Origin: Girardinichthys multiradiatus
Lineage: Eukaryota > Chordata > Actinopteri > Cyprinodontiformes > Goodeidae
Direction of reading: 5' to 3'
NCBI RefSeq assembly: GCF_021462225.1
Contig: NC_061806.1
Span: 30,811,644-30,875,643, forward strand
DNA: 64,000 nt
The translations under genes and the position numbers were made by a program. Of the stretch, positions 21,497-34,106 are shown in pieces. The first letter of the stretch is position 1. Every line of letters starts with the position of its first letter. The notes beneath the pieces are model-generated. The model was given only the letters and a program-made list of their open reading frames with translations, was not told where the DNA came from and did no database searches.

Positions 21497-24400
21497 ATGG
21501 AGGAGAACATGGAGAAAAAAGAAGACCTTAAGTAAGTCATTTGCAAAATGTGCCTTTTATATTTGTTATGTTTGTAGTAGCAGATGGCCACATCTATTTA
21601 ATCTGATCAAGAACCTAACAAATTTACAAAATCTGTCTATCTACAGAGCCATGAAAAAGTATTTGACCTGTAACATATTTCTTTCCTTTTTGCCTTTTTT
21701 TCACACTTAAATATTTTAGATTTAATATCAAACAAAGATTAACAGCATAAATACAACATTCTGTTTTCAAATGATGATTTAATTTATTAAATCATCATTT
21801 CTTATAACCACAAGTAAGTTTTTTGGCCCACGCTGTGCAGAACTGTTTTAATTCAGTCATTTTCATTATGTTCAACAAAACATTATGTTTTTGTTTTAAT
21901 AATGCCACTGGGAAAAATAGTGTTGCCGCCACTAATCTGTTTTGGATGGAAAAACTTATTTTAGTCACCATTGTTTATCAAAGATTAACATATGGAATCT
22001 ATTTCAGGAGGCCGTGGGACACCTGTCGAGAGGTTCCTCTTATTGAAGAAGTGCATACACCTTGGAAGTTGATAAAGCTTCTAAAGATCTTCGCTTTGTT
22101 TGCAGTAGCTGTCATTGTGTTTGGATTGGCAATATGTAGCAAGGTTAGCTGCTTTTTACGGTATTTTTCATTTTTGACCTTCTAGTACTTTTTGTATTCT
22201 AGACAGAATTCTACTTCACTTTATTTAATTGAAGAGAGATACAAATATAAATAAGGAGTCATTACTGTCAGAGGAGCTTTGGATATTATAAGTAGTTCAA
22301 ACAGGGGTGTTCACATTTTGTTTTCCAGGCTTCTTTTCTTCTTCTCACCACCTTGTCCCATAATGGTGCAAAGACCCTCCAAGCAGAGCAGAAACCCGTC
22401 ACACTGCTGTGTATTGGCTGCTCTCTCATTGCACCTAGTGTTCTTTTGCTGTTCAAAAGCATCTGGAAAGCATGTTACAAATCATCAAAGATGCCAAGAA
22501 AAGCATCGGCAGCCCTGGTAAGACAGAAGCTAATAATTCTTAACTGAATCTTATCTATTACTGATTCTAAAAACACATAATGATATGGTATGTATATTTG
22601 ACCTTTGGTTGAATTGTACTTTATCTTTGTTCCTCAGGTTTTGTTCTTCGAGTTTATAGTTTCTGTGGGGATGGCAGTGCTAACCATTGTTGCAATGCCA
22701 CACTTGGACATTGTGACCAATGTGACGATCCTGAGTGGTGTAGCTGTCATCTCTGCCCTCCTGCAAGCAGTCGTTCAGTACACTGTCAAAAAGATAAACA
22801 TATTCCTGCTGCCTTCTATCATCGCCTCTCTTGTTGTATTTCTTGGGTACGGTCTTTTCATTGCTCTGTACATCGTGAAAGACCCTAAGGATGTGAAGAC
22901 AGCCATTTGGGTGGGTCTTGCCATTGGTGGGTCCATTTTGGTGTCTTTTAACTGGTGGGAAAACTACTTTAGGGTCATCTCTGTGAAAAGCAAGTCAAAC
23001 TTCCTCAAAAATCTGTTTGAAGACTTGACCAAGTGTCAGAACATGCTGAACATCTTCTCCAGTTTACTCAGGATTGTGGTAACCGCCTGTGTGCTTGGTG
23101 GCTACGTCCCTCTGGCTAACATGGATTGGAAAATTGTGACCTCCATTCCAAGTCGGGAAACAAGAATTGTGGCAATCATCATTGGGGTCCAGCTGATCTC
23201 CTCGGCACTCTGCCATTGGTTTGCATTGGCGGCCTGCAAGATGCATGCTATACGACGATGCTTCATCCTCCCTTTGTACCTGTCTTCCCTGGCTGTGATA
23301 GCATTGTTCATTGTTCCTGTCGTCATTTACTACCAAGACTACAAGTTAGGCCTGAACACAACTGAAAACATCAACTTTACAAGATACTGCACAGCAGTTA
23401 AAAATGAAACAAATCAAAACCCGAATGGTAACGTGTTTCCCCAGCTGGTTTTGGATGTTACACAAACTCTGTGCTTCCTGGACCTGGCCAAAACATCAAA
23501 TATTGGATTACTGACAGGTAAAAAAAATGATTTTATTTACTAGTAAAGCTAGTTAATAAGAGTTTATAACGCATTGTGGTTTAAGACAAATGTAATCCTT
23601 ACTTTCTTGCATATCTACAAGTCACACTGATGTGGTGTTTGTAATTTGTTCTGGTTGTTTAAGCCTTTAAGCTGTAGCTGTTTCTTTTGTTGTGTCTTTT
23701 CTTTCCCCATCAGGTGCAGCAGCATCGTGGTGGATTGGCCTTGTGTTGGCCACTATCCATATATGGTACCTTAACATTTATCGCATCCAGAAGACACAAG
23801 ACTTGTTTGTTCGGAGGCTCTATGAGGGAGCCTTTATTGATCAATCCTTACTCCTCAACACCCGTTTCCACATCCAGACCAAGAAAGGCAGGAAGAAACG
23901 GTAAGTTAGTGTGTACATACGTTGTACAACTTTTTAATCTCTTTTCTTCTGGGCAGTGATTTCAGTTTCAGAGTGTTTTTGTTTGTTTGGCTGTTTGTTA
24001 CAATAATACAACTCTACAGCAGAAGCATGATTCTCAGATTTACAAATATTGTCATATCTAGTGATAGGGAAGACGCCACAACTGCAATGGTGTATCTCTG
24101 TGCAACAATGTGGCATGAGACCTATGAGGAAATGATGAATATCATAATCTCAGTTTTCAGGTGAGTCAAAGTAACTGCTTTCATACCCAACTCCAGAGTC
24201 TGTATTATATAAGCAAATAGTAGTAACAGTTCATAACTAAAATTTGAATTACATATATATATAATATGTCCATGTTTGTTATTGTAGAAAACTCTTTTTA
24301 CTAAACTTTCTAGGAAGATTAGTTATACATCCTGCAAATTTAAAAGATAATTTTCTTAATATCTCTGTTTATTTTTTACAATGAATTTCTTTATGCTTCT

Positions 24401-27400
24401 GCTTCATGTTTGTTTTATCAATAAAGACTAGACAAGTACAGACCAAATGTGGAACCAAAGTTTGATGACTTCACCTTTGAAGCTCATTTCTACTTTGATG
24501 ATGCCTTTGAAAATGTCAAAGGAAGCCATCATCGTCAACTAAACTCATACGCAAACGACCTTGTGAAAGTCATCACAGAGGTTTATGGGTAAGAACTATG
24601 TTTACTAATGGCCTAAAATGTATTTCCTACTTACTAACAGATTTGTGTGGCATGTCATTAGCTTTGAATAATGATCATGTTTCCCACAAAAATTACATAA
24701 CTCTTGTTAGAGTAAGTTGTTTTTGCTGACAATTTTTAGAAGAAATTTGTTTAATTAAAAAAGCCAGATGTTTTAGCCCAACCTGTCACAAGTCAAGGAG
24801 TAAAGTTGTCCTACAACCGTAATAAATGATCGATTAGTTGAACAGAGAACTGACCAGACCATGGACAGAAAACACATTTTTGAGACCAAATGTATATTTA
24901 TCTGTATTTGAGTTTCTAGTAAGTTTGCGTAGACCTTACAGAGTATTACCTATTACATGGAATCGTTTTTCTCCATCATCAGCATCTTTGAGAACCTTGA
25001 TAAAACATTATTTGAGGTACAGCAGCAAATTCCTGATCAGTCAATCATTGAGACACCATATGGAGCTCGTCTTGTTGTTCAAATGCCTCATGGGAATCAG
25101 ATTGTAGTTCACTTCAAAGACAAAGAGAAAATTCGTAACAAGAAGAGATGGTCTCAGGTAGGAAATACCACATGGATCATCTCAACACTTTAATCAAGAA
25201 CCTTCAGTGTGTTAACTGTTCTTTATTTTCTACAGATTATGTATCTTTACTATCTTCTGGGTTGGAAACTCATGACCAAATATCATGGAGAGTGGAAAAT
25301 GGGAGGGAATGAAAATGATCTAATTAAAAAGATCCAGGTGAGACAGGAGACATTTTCTGAGTATTGTCTGGGGTGTTTGAACAAAGCATGCTCATTTTAG
25401 TTTCAGTGGTATGTCAAAGACTACATAATTGCTTTTTCATTCCAGAGGGAGAAGCACAACACCTACATCTTGGCTTTAGACGGGGACACAGACTTCCATC
25501 CTGCTGCCGTGATGCTGCTCATTGATCGTCTGAAAATGTATCCACGTGTTGGGGCAGCATGTGGCAGAATTCATCCTACTGGATCAGGTAGCACCAATGA
25601 AATATGGATCATTTGTGTACTGTGAACAAGGCCATGATGATGTTTTAAAACACCTCTGCATTTGTTCTGCAGGTCCTACGGTGTGGTTTCAAAAGTTCGA
25701 GTATGCTGTCAGTCACTGGCTGCAGAAGACAGCTGAGCATGTCTTCGGCTCTGTACTGTGCAGCCCTGGCTGCTTCAGTCTGTTCAGAGCGGAGGCTTTA
25801 ATGGACGATAATGTGATGAAGAAATATTCAACCCAATCCACAGAGCCCAGTCACTACATCCAGTATGACCAAGGTATGAAATAGAGCTGTGCTGACCTCT
25901 TGGGCCAATTTCTTTTCATAATGACAATCTATTTTTAGCAAACAACTTTACATTAGATAAATTTAATTACTGCACAGTGGAACAGTTGTTGACTTTGTTG
26001 AGTCACAGCATGAAGGTCTTGAGTTCGAATCCTGGTTGGGGCCTTTCTCTGTGACGTTTGCATGTTCTCTTCTTGCATGCATGTGTTACACAGGTTACCT
26101 CTCACAGCTCAAACACAGGCATGTTTAGTTAATTGGTGGAAATAATTGTCAGCCCTGTGCTTCACCGCATTGTGATATGATGGACTGGCAACTTTTCCAT
26201 TTTGTTGCCAACAGACCACTGTTTTAAGGCAACTTCCCTTAATGACCTTGCATGAATTAAATGGATATAGAGAATGAGAGGATGAACAGATCTAATTATC
26301 CAATAAGGAAACAGTTTTGCTCCATATTTGTGTTTACTTTTAGGCTATCTCTTTACTATTTCATCTTCTAAATACATACTCTGTTGTTGCAGGAGAAGAC
26401 CGCTGGCTGTGCACTCTACTACTGAAACAAGGGTGGAGAGTGGAATACAATGCAGCATCTGATGCCTACACCAACGCACCACAGGAATTTAAAGAATTGT
26501 ATAACCAGGTGAGTGCAGGAGCAGTGCAGAAACTTTTAATTCCAGTTATTATTATCAACTACTGATCTTGACTTGGTAGCCATTGGTAGCCAACGAAAAA
26601 ACTGAATTAGAGCACGATGAATAATTACAACAGTTCATCCCCTGTTACCAGGAAGTAAGAATTAAATCCTTTGTGTGATGTGGATTAGGGTGATCTGAAC
26701 ACCACAGATGCTCACCTCATGATCTTAGGTTGAAAGACCTCAAACTCTCAGTTATTTTCTTCGAAGCCTTTAAAAGTTTTTCTGTGGGACTCACTGCTTT
26801 TCTGCCAAACAATAAATCTGTGAATGTGCTTGACTGATGCTCCTGTAATTGTCATCGTTGCTCATTTTAACTCTGAGTGCTTTTTAATGTAATTACTAAT
26901 TTCAGTAATTGGTTAAATTATCTAAAATAATTGCATAGAGGATTTCATGTTAACAAAAATAAAAACCTGAAAAATTACTTTTTTTAAATTTAGCGGAGAA
27001 GATGGGGGCCTTCCACAATGGCAAATGTTGTGGATCTGCTCGGCTCCACCAACATTGTTTCCAAGAAGAATCCATCTATGTCCAAACTATTCATGTTCTA
27101 CCAGCTGTTTGCCATAATCTCAGCCATCCTTGCTCCAGCCACCATCTGTCTCATGGTAGCAGGTAACTGTTATTGTGTGTTTTGTGAGTTTGCACATGTA
27201 AAACCCTTGTATCCCATTAACATTTAGTCAGCTTGTGAAAATACCTTAAAAAGACAATATTTCTGCTGTGTTCAGGTAGCCTGTCGTTCCTCTTCAACAT
27301 ACATGCTGCTGCTGCTCTGTTCATATCTGTGATACCTCCTGCCATCTACTTGGGTCTTTGCTTCAAGCTCAAGGCAGACACTCAGATCACTATTGCAGCA

Positions 27401-30400
27401 GTGTTGAGCATCTTGTATGCATTCCTAATGATGGTGGTGACAATGTCTATTATTGGTAGGTACAAATTATTGTCTAGCAAATGTATTTTGTTTTTGTTGT
27501 TTTAACTCTAAAGGTTGTTATTCTTTATGTTTTCTTTCAGCCTCAATGGTGAAGGAGAAAACCATTCTGACTCCCAGCAGCATTTTCATTGTGGCCATGT
27601 CCATCATTTACATCGTCACTGCACTCATGCACCCCCAGGAACTTCCTTTAGTGTTCTATGGCATTCTTTACATTGCCTGCATTCCCAGTGCCTACCTCCT
27701 GCTCACCATCTACTCTATGGCCAATATGAACAGTGTCTCTTGGGGCACCAGAGAAACAAAGCCTGCTGCAGAGGCTGCAACAACTGCAGCCACTGTCCAA
27801 CAAACTAAATCACAAAAAGGTAGATTTATACCACTCAGGGAGCACCATAAGTCCAGAGTTGTTCTATGTGCCAACTAAACGGATACTTTGTTTAACCTTT
27901 GCAGCAAAAACCACCTTAAAGCAGCTCTGCTCGTGGATGAAATGTTGTAAAACATCCAACCAGAGATCAGAAGACGAACAGCTCAGCATAAGACAGGAGA
28001 ACTTAAATCCAGAGCCTACACAGCCTGAACCTCAACCCCAGAACACTATTGTGGATGATGCCTCTGACAACGAACAAGTGTAGGTTTTAAATATATGTAA
28101 AACAATATAACTGCAAAGTAGTAGTATAAAGCCCTGAGTGAAACTAATATTTTTTCCTTTTCTTTTAGGGAAGAAGAGACAGTTTTTGATTCTCCAGCTC
28201 AGTGTAAGTGCATTTTTGTTTTTTACTTTTACAGTACTATACTACTAGAGTTCTACATAATAATACTTCTATAGTTTTTTGAAAGACTTAATATTATTTT
28301 GTTATCTGATATATTTCTGCAATTCTCTGTTGCATAGGTTGGAAGTCACAACTAGAGAGTTTGTCCAGTGACATTCAGCTGCAGGAGGGTTTTCTTCATA
28401 AGGTGATTGTCTTTTTGCTTGGAAAATAGAGCTTTCACTGCCAAACAATGAAAAACGGTTATAAATACTCTCAGTCATTTATTGAATTCCTTATTTTACT
28501 CACTCACTACTACTCACTACCGCATCTTGTTGGTGGTTAAACGCCTCAGAGTTCCTCCAGAACGTTTTCCACACTGTTTACAACATTTCTCTTAAAGGAA
28601 GGAGTCTCAAACTGTACTATACTTTCAACACTTTAAAACTACTGCAGAGGAATGGTTACAGAGATCAGCGCTGAGGCTTCCGTCCTGGATCCGTTTGGTG
28701 ATCAAAGTGACGAAGCAGCCTCGAAAGATGGTCAAATGTAGTTTTATGTCTGGTACTCCCATGCAAGCGATGTACACTCCCTCAGTGTTTATCAGTAGAC
28801 TATGTGTCACCATTGTTGAGTTTATCTTATATGGTGTGTAATAGCAGGTGTCCAATTCTTAATCTAAGTGTGGCTGCAGCATTCTAATCAACCCGGTTAA
28901 AACTGTTCCACAATCAAACCCAATGTACTAAACTTTATGTCAAACTGTAGGTCATTTGTCCTTATAATGTACGTCAGTAATGAGTCTTATCCATATCTTA
29001 ACAAAAGTGAAATCCTTAGCATTAATACTTTATCATTATAGTGGGTGTGTGAAAGCTCATCTACAAGTAATAATAAGAAAAATTATTCCTAACAGCACCT
29101 TTGTTCATCACCTGTTATTTATATATCCAAGTACTTATCGCTAATTTATTTTGTTTGAGAGTGCATATGTATGTAATAATTATAAGTGTGCATTCACTAA
29201 ATCCCATTGCATTAAAATCTGTCAGCTAAAACATTTAAACATTTAGTCTTTTGCCATATTTCTGCACTTCAAAATGTTAACAACAACAGTATTACTTTAA
29301 TTGGTTCAGTGCGCATTCATTTTTTCCATCTATTAAAAATATTGACAACTTTATTTTTAAATCTTTATTTATGATCTATAGTTATCTTTACTCATAGAAC
29401 TTTTATCCTCCTGCAGGAAGAGAACCAGTTTTGGAAGGAACTTATTGAAAGGTACCTGAAACCTTTGCAAAATGACAAAGAAAAACAGGAACAGATAAAA
29501 AATGACCTGCAAGACCTGAGAAACAAGGTAAACGTGGAGGACTGTAGTGGAATGTTATACATTTGACATTGGAAAAATGAACAATTTCAAGCTAACCATT
29601 GTAGTTCTTTCCCAACATAGATCAACTTTTCGTTCTTCATCTTGAATGCCTTCTGGCTGGCGGCAGCCTTCACCTTTCAGGCCTTTGAGGTCTTTAGCAT
29701 CCAGATAAATAGTGTTGACATGAACCTTAATCAAACTGGAGGAAAAATCCAAATTGAACCAGTAAGCCTCATGTTCATTGTGGGCTTTGCTCTTTCAGTT
29801 TTGCTCCAGTTTATTGGGATGTTGTACCACAGGTGATTACTGATCAGATATCTCTTTCTCCACAGCATTTCATTAACTAGAACTAAATAAAAATAAAGAA
29901 CAGAAAATAAATCATTCTTTCTTTTGCACTTTCAGAATTGTCACCTTCATTCATTATGTGGCATTTTTGGAAACTGAGCCAAAACAACAGAAATCTGCAA
30001 CAAAAAAACGAAAACAGGTATTTATTATTTCTGTTGTTATTACTCAAACTTAACCTAGCTGTTGCTCATACTTCTACTAGACTGACAAAATGTCCCTTTT
30101 AAATTGTCTTTTTAAAGTTACACCTGGGCTTTAAACTGTTCTTCTGTCTTAAAATGGACAGAGACACCAGACAGGTCAACAAATAAAACATTGGGAACAA
30201 AAGATTATAAAAATAATGTTGGGCTTATATATTATTTCTAAAATAGTTATCAAAGATAATAAAATGCATGTAAATAATAAACAAAAAAGTGGAAATTAAC
30301 ACTACAACTGATTAGAGGTGATGGAAGAGTCATTGGAAAGTTTGGCAAAAGCGAGGTATACTATACAGTAAAACTATTTCACATTAAGAACTATTACCTG

Positions 30401-31116
30401 GCTTGAATCTTACTGTTCAAAAAGTGAAATATGCTCATAGAATGGGAAACATGACTGCAAGCTTATTCAAACTCAGGATAGACCTTCATGTGGAGCACGG
30501 GGAGCTATGACCCAAACCCCCAGCAATTTCCTGCCCTACCAGTGTTCCCAATCTCTACCACTTGGTGGCGCCATTGAATAATAGGTTCAAATTTTACTCT
30601 GCATGTGTTGATGTTGAAAGTAATCTTTATTTTACTAAAACCACTTCTAATACTGGTAATACACATAAAATATATATATATAAATAATTTCAAGAACTTC
30701 TTGGTAATCCCAGTGAGCAGGTACATTCTTACGTTATTGATCAGGACAAGAATTTGTATTTGTTAGTTATCACTAAAATCTCAGGACAGTGTAAGATTTA
30801 TATTACAGTTTATTTTTACATTTGTTATGTTAAATATTACCAGGAGTTCCCTATAGTTTCCTTTTGATGAACACATTGATTAATTGCCTCCTTGATTTTT
30901 TCTTAAGGTTTTACAGTGTCTTTATGAACTAATATTCCTCTGATCTCCTTCCAGAAGGACTCTACATCCAATGCAGATTCAAGCTCAGGCTTTGGCACCA
31001 ATATAGAACTGAGCACCATCACACTGGAAGAAACCGAGGCTGAAATGAGTGATGAGCTGGACAGTGAAGATGAACTTTCAGAGTGGGACATTGGTGAAAG
31101 GCAGGCTGAGGCTTGA
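21497..31116 (+). CDS. chs1: chitin synthase, complete 22-exon gene
   Basis: Family GT2 enzyme that polymerises UDP-GlcNAc into chitin and threads it across the membrane. Exons: 21497-21531, 22008-22143, 22329-22517, 22638-23517, 23714-23900, 24020-24160, 24427-24588, 24983-25157, 25236-25337, 25446-25587, 25673-25873, 26393-26508, 26994-27162, 27276-27455, 27541-27819, 27905-28079, 28169-28203, 28338-28402, 29417-29527, 29621-29832, 29936-30017, 30955-31116. Phases agree throughout: 3,936 nt, 1,311 aa, no stops. Residues 36-436 hold about ten membrane segments. The catalytic domain carries CATMWHET (503-510), DGD (681-683), GEDRW (784-788) and QRRRW (822-826). Five more membrane segments follow, then SWGTRE (1005-1010), a charged, probably coiled segment (about 1101-1160), two last membrane spans (1161-1230) and an acidic tail. 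The layout is that of insect-type animal chitin synthases. Sequons at N360, N366 and N376 lie in a loop. Orthology to a named fish locus was not tested. Confidence 0.95.
25965..26290 (+). repeat. dispersed repeat in chitin synthase intron 11
   Basis: Longer copy of the insertion found in intron 11 of the pseudogene (5,285). It includes 'GAGTTCGAATCCTGGTTGGGG', which resembles a B-box, and a 'GATGGACTGGCAAC' block. It shares position and orientation with the pseudogene insertion. Confidence 0.6.
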
Positions 31117-31591
31117 AACAAGACTGCAAAGGTCTCAAGGTCAGGATTCGGACCCCAGATGGCTGCATTGCAGACTGTTACCTCTATATGGGGTGCTTGC
31201 TCGACTGTTACACCACGCAATGCCCTGTTATGTTTCTTGATTAATAGATTGTTTCACATTGTACTCCAGAGTGAAGCAAGTACCATGAAGGAAACCTCAA
31301 TATGAAGTATTTTATTTAATCTTGTGATTTCCTAAATATTTATGACTTCTAAAATACATTTTCTGCAACAGTGTTTATGTTTTGATGTCCTTTTTCACAT
31401 TAAGTGTCTATGTATTATGTAATGTACCGTAGAATTAGTAATTAATATACATTTTTAATCAGGAATGTTCAGACAATAAGCTAGTTTATCCAGTAATGGA
31501 AGCTGTTGTGTAATTAATGTTTGATTTATTCTATTTAACTTACATTTCCATTAGCACTATAAATTGAGTTTTACCAGTTTACCTCTCCTTC

Positions 31592-31597
31592 AATAAA
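31592..31597 (+). terminator. candidate poly(A) signal of chitin synthase
   Basis: AATAAA 476 bp after the stop codon, followed by a T-rich stretch. No better placed canonical hexamer was noticed between them. Confidence 0.4.
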
Positions 31598-31599
31598 CT

Positions 31600-33890
31600 G
31601 TTTATTATGTAACATTTATTTATGTAACATCAAGAGGAAAAACCCAGGGATCAATTATTCTTGACCCAACCTGACAGAAAACAGGCAAACACAGTCACAA
31701 TTACATATTCCCACCCTCATGCGAACACACACAAACACTCACACCCACACACCCAACGTAAAAATACATCAAAGAAGTTCTTACTAAGGAAAAGTTGTAA
31801 ATCAGGTCAGATCACTACTTAGATCGATACAAATCAGGTGTAATCTTGAAAACTGTTTAGCTACAAATAGAAACATTAGATGATCTTCTAATGTTTCCAC
31901 TTGTTTTATGTGATCAGGAAAGCTTATATATTGTTTACACTTTTTATTCCCTGCTGTTGCCAACTGAACCTTTTTATTTTCCTCTTTAAACTGTTGAAAT
32001 GTCTAAAAAAATGTATTCTATAGTATTTATGCACTCCAGCTTGTTTTTTCTATTATTTTACAAGAATATGAGACAGGATTTTGAAATGAAGACAAGTTAT
32101 AGGAAAGATTAGTTGACAATGAGTTATCAGAAATCTGAGGGACCACACTGGTCTTATTGTTGTTAGAAACATGCTGTAAATTCCAACCTATGGATTAAAA
32201 ATTGGGAAAACTGTTTGCTCTTGGATTGCCTCAAATTCTAAAAATCTTACCACACAGGATGAGATGTAAGGTCCTTCAGGCATGGCTGACTGTGAGCACC
32301 TTTCTTTTTGAAGCAACACCCTATGTCCGATATCATTAGAATCTAGAGAAAATTACCTTTCCAAAAAGGTATAGCTTGTCTTTGTAGCACATATTCCATT
32401 CACATAATTTGCACATCAGATGTGAAAAGTCTAAGTAAACTTGCAGGCCTCTCAAACTAGCTCCCAGAACTAGCTTGCAGTAATGTTTTACTTCTGGATA
32501 ATCAGTCATTTATAATGCCACAGAAGAGGAAAGTAACTGGTTTTGAAGTTTTGGACAACATTTGGCGTACCAGTGACACCGTAATGGAATATTGTAGTGA
32601 CAGCTGCGTTGATTAGGATGAGCAGGATGATGAAGATTAGGTTTGGAGAGGGCGCTAGTTCATTAATAAGTTGTTACTAACGGTGTTACTTCTTATTTCC
32701 AGCAGATTTACATTACATGGTTGTTTGTTTTGAGTTTGATTCAGAATAAGCCACTATCAACTTTTTTTTGCCAAGTTTTTTGTGCACAAACTAGGAATAT
32801 ATTTTAGGTTTTGACAACCACAATATAGAGGGGAAAAAAAGGGCAAGGAGCAGTTTGTAGAAGTGTGTGTGGAAGCTGTAGCTGACTATCCAGGCTGTGA
32901 GGTGTTCATTGTTTTTATCAGAGAAAAGTTTTTTATTGATAATTCTTTTTTGCACATTTCTTTAGTTTTTCATAGAATTTTGTTTTTGAACATTGGTTTA
33001 CATAGTTTGTCATGGATTATTTAGTTTGATTTCTTTTCATTATATTGATTTTATGCTGTGCAAAATGGCAGTTTGATGATACACAGGTTAAATGTCATCA
33101 CTAAATTCTGTCACATACAGAAGGACTCCTACAATGGAAATCAGCACTTTTTTTGACCAGATTCCATTTTATGAGGTGAAAAACACATTTGGCTAAATAA
33201 TGCCAAAATGCCAGCTCAACCTGGCACATTGCCCACTAAAACCTCTGCGGAATAACCATGCCTCAACTGATTCAGTCCAAATTTGCTGACCTCATAGTGA
33301 AGATATTGATAAATACAATCTGAGGCTTCTCCTAGGATTTTAATGGGGTTTTGCAATGTTCATTTAGTGAAAAATTATGGCAAGGCTCACAAAACTACTT
33401 TTACTTTGTTTAATCACAAATAAATCAGACATAGTAACATTGCAGTAATGGTTCCACTGGAAATATATTATTTTTTGTCTTACCTTTACACAGGTACCAA
33501 ATGTCTGCATTTAGACTTGAACTGTGGAGCTATACTTGATTTATGTAATTTCAGGCAGAAATTGCTTCCCTTAGATCTTAACAGGTTAATGATAACATTT
33601 TTCATGTTAGTATTTACTGAGAAGCAGATCGTAATTATTCTTTATTTGGGGACATCCAGCAACATTCATCTCAGGAAAACAAGTTATCGAAAAATATTTA
33701 AGGAAATTAAATCAAATAAAAACACAATGCAGTTTGATCACATCAACAGAAGCGACATTTCTTGTGTGGAATGTAAAAAAATGGTAGCATTCAGTATCAT
33801 GAAACAAAAAGATTTTAAACTTGGACATCTGTGCAGGTCACTGTAGAATGGACATCCTTCTCTCTGCTCCTCGTCACACTGCAGTTGGAT
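31600..33890. other. intergenic between convergent chitin synthase and zip7
   Basis: No exons recognised. Contains a CA-rich stretch (31,715-31,755) and AT-rich sequence. A 132-aa open frame at 33,448-33,846 has no family resemblance and overlaps the likely zip7 3' UTR in antisense. Confidence 0.45.
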
Positions 33891-33896
33891 GGTTGT

Positions 33897-33902
33897 TTTA
33901 TT
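33897..33902 (-). terminator. candidate poly(A) signal of zip7
   Basis: TTTATT on the + strand (AATAAA on the - strand), about 205 bp beyond the zip7 stop codon. Confidence 0.4.
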
Positions 33903-34106
33903 AGAAGTGGTCCACAACTCCTTATCCTGGTCAGAGTTTTTATACATTCATTTCTTTCCAGTCCACAAAACATGAAAAAATGTAACCTGATGAAATAAAG
34001 ATAACTGGAATAAAAATAAATCCATTTAAATCCTGCTTAAAATAGTTTTTTTCCCTATCACTGTCTCTTCTTCCTCATCTTGAGCTGTCCGTTGTGAACA
34101 AGCGCT

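Noticed and set aside
23064..23336. 90-aa and 74-aa antisense frames inside chitin synthase exon 4
   Set aside because: Shadows of the long real exon on the + strand.
33448..33846. 132-aa open frame
   Set aside because: No recognisable domain or neighbouring exons; overlaps the expected zip7 3' UTR in antisense.
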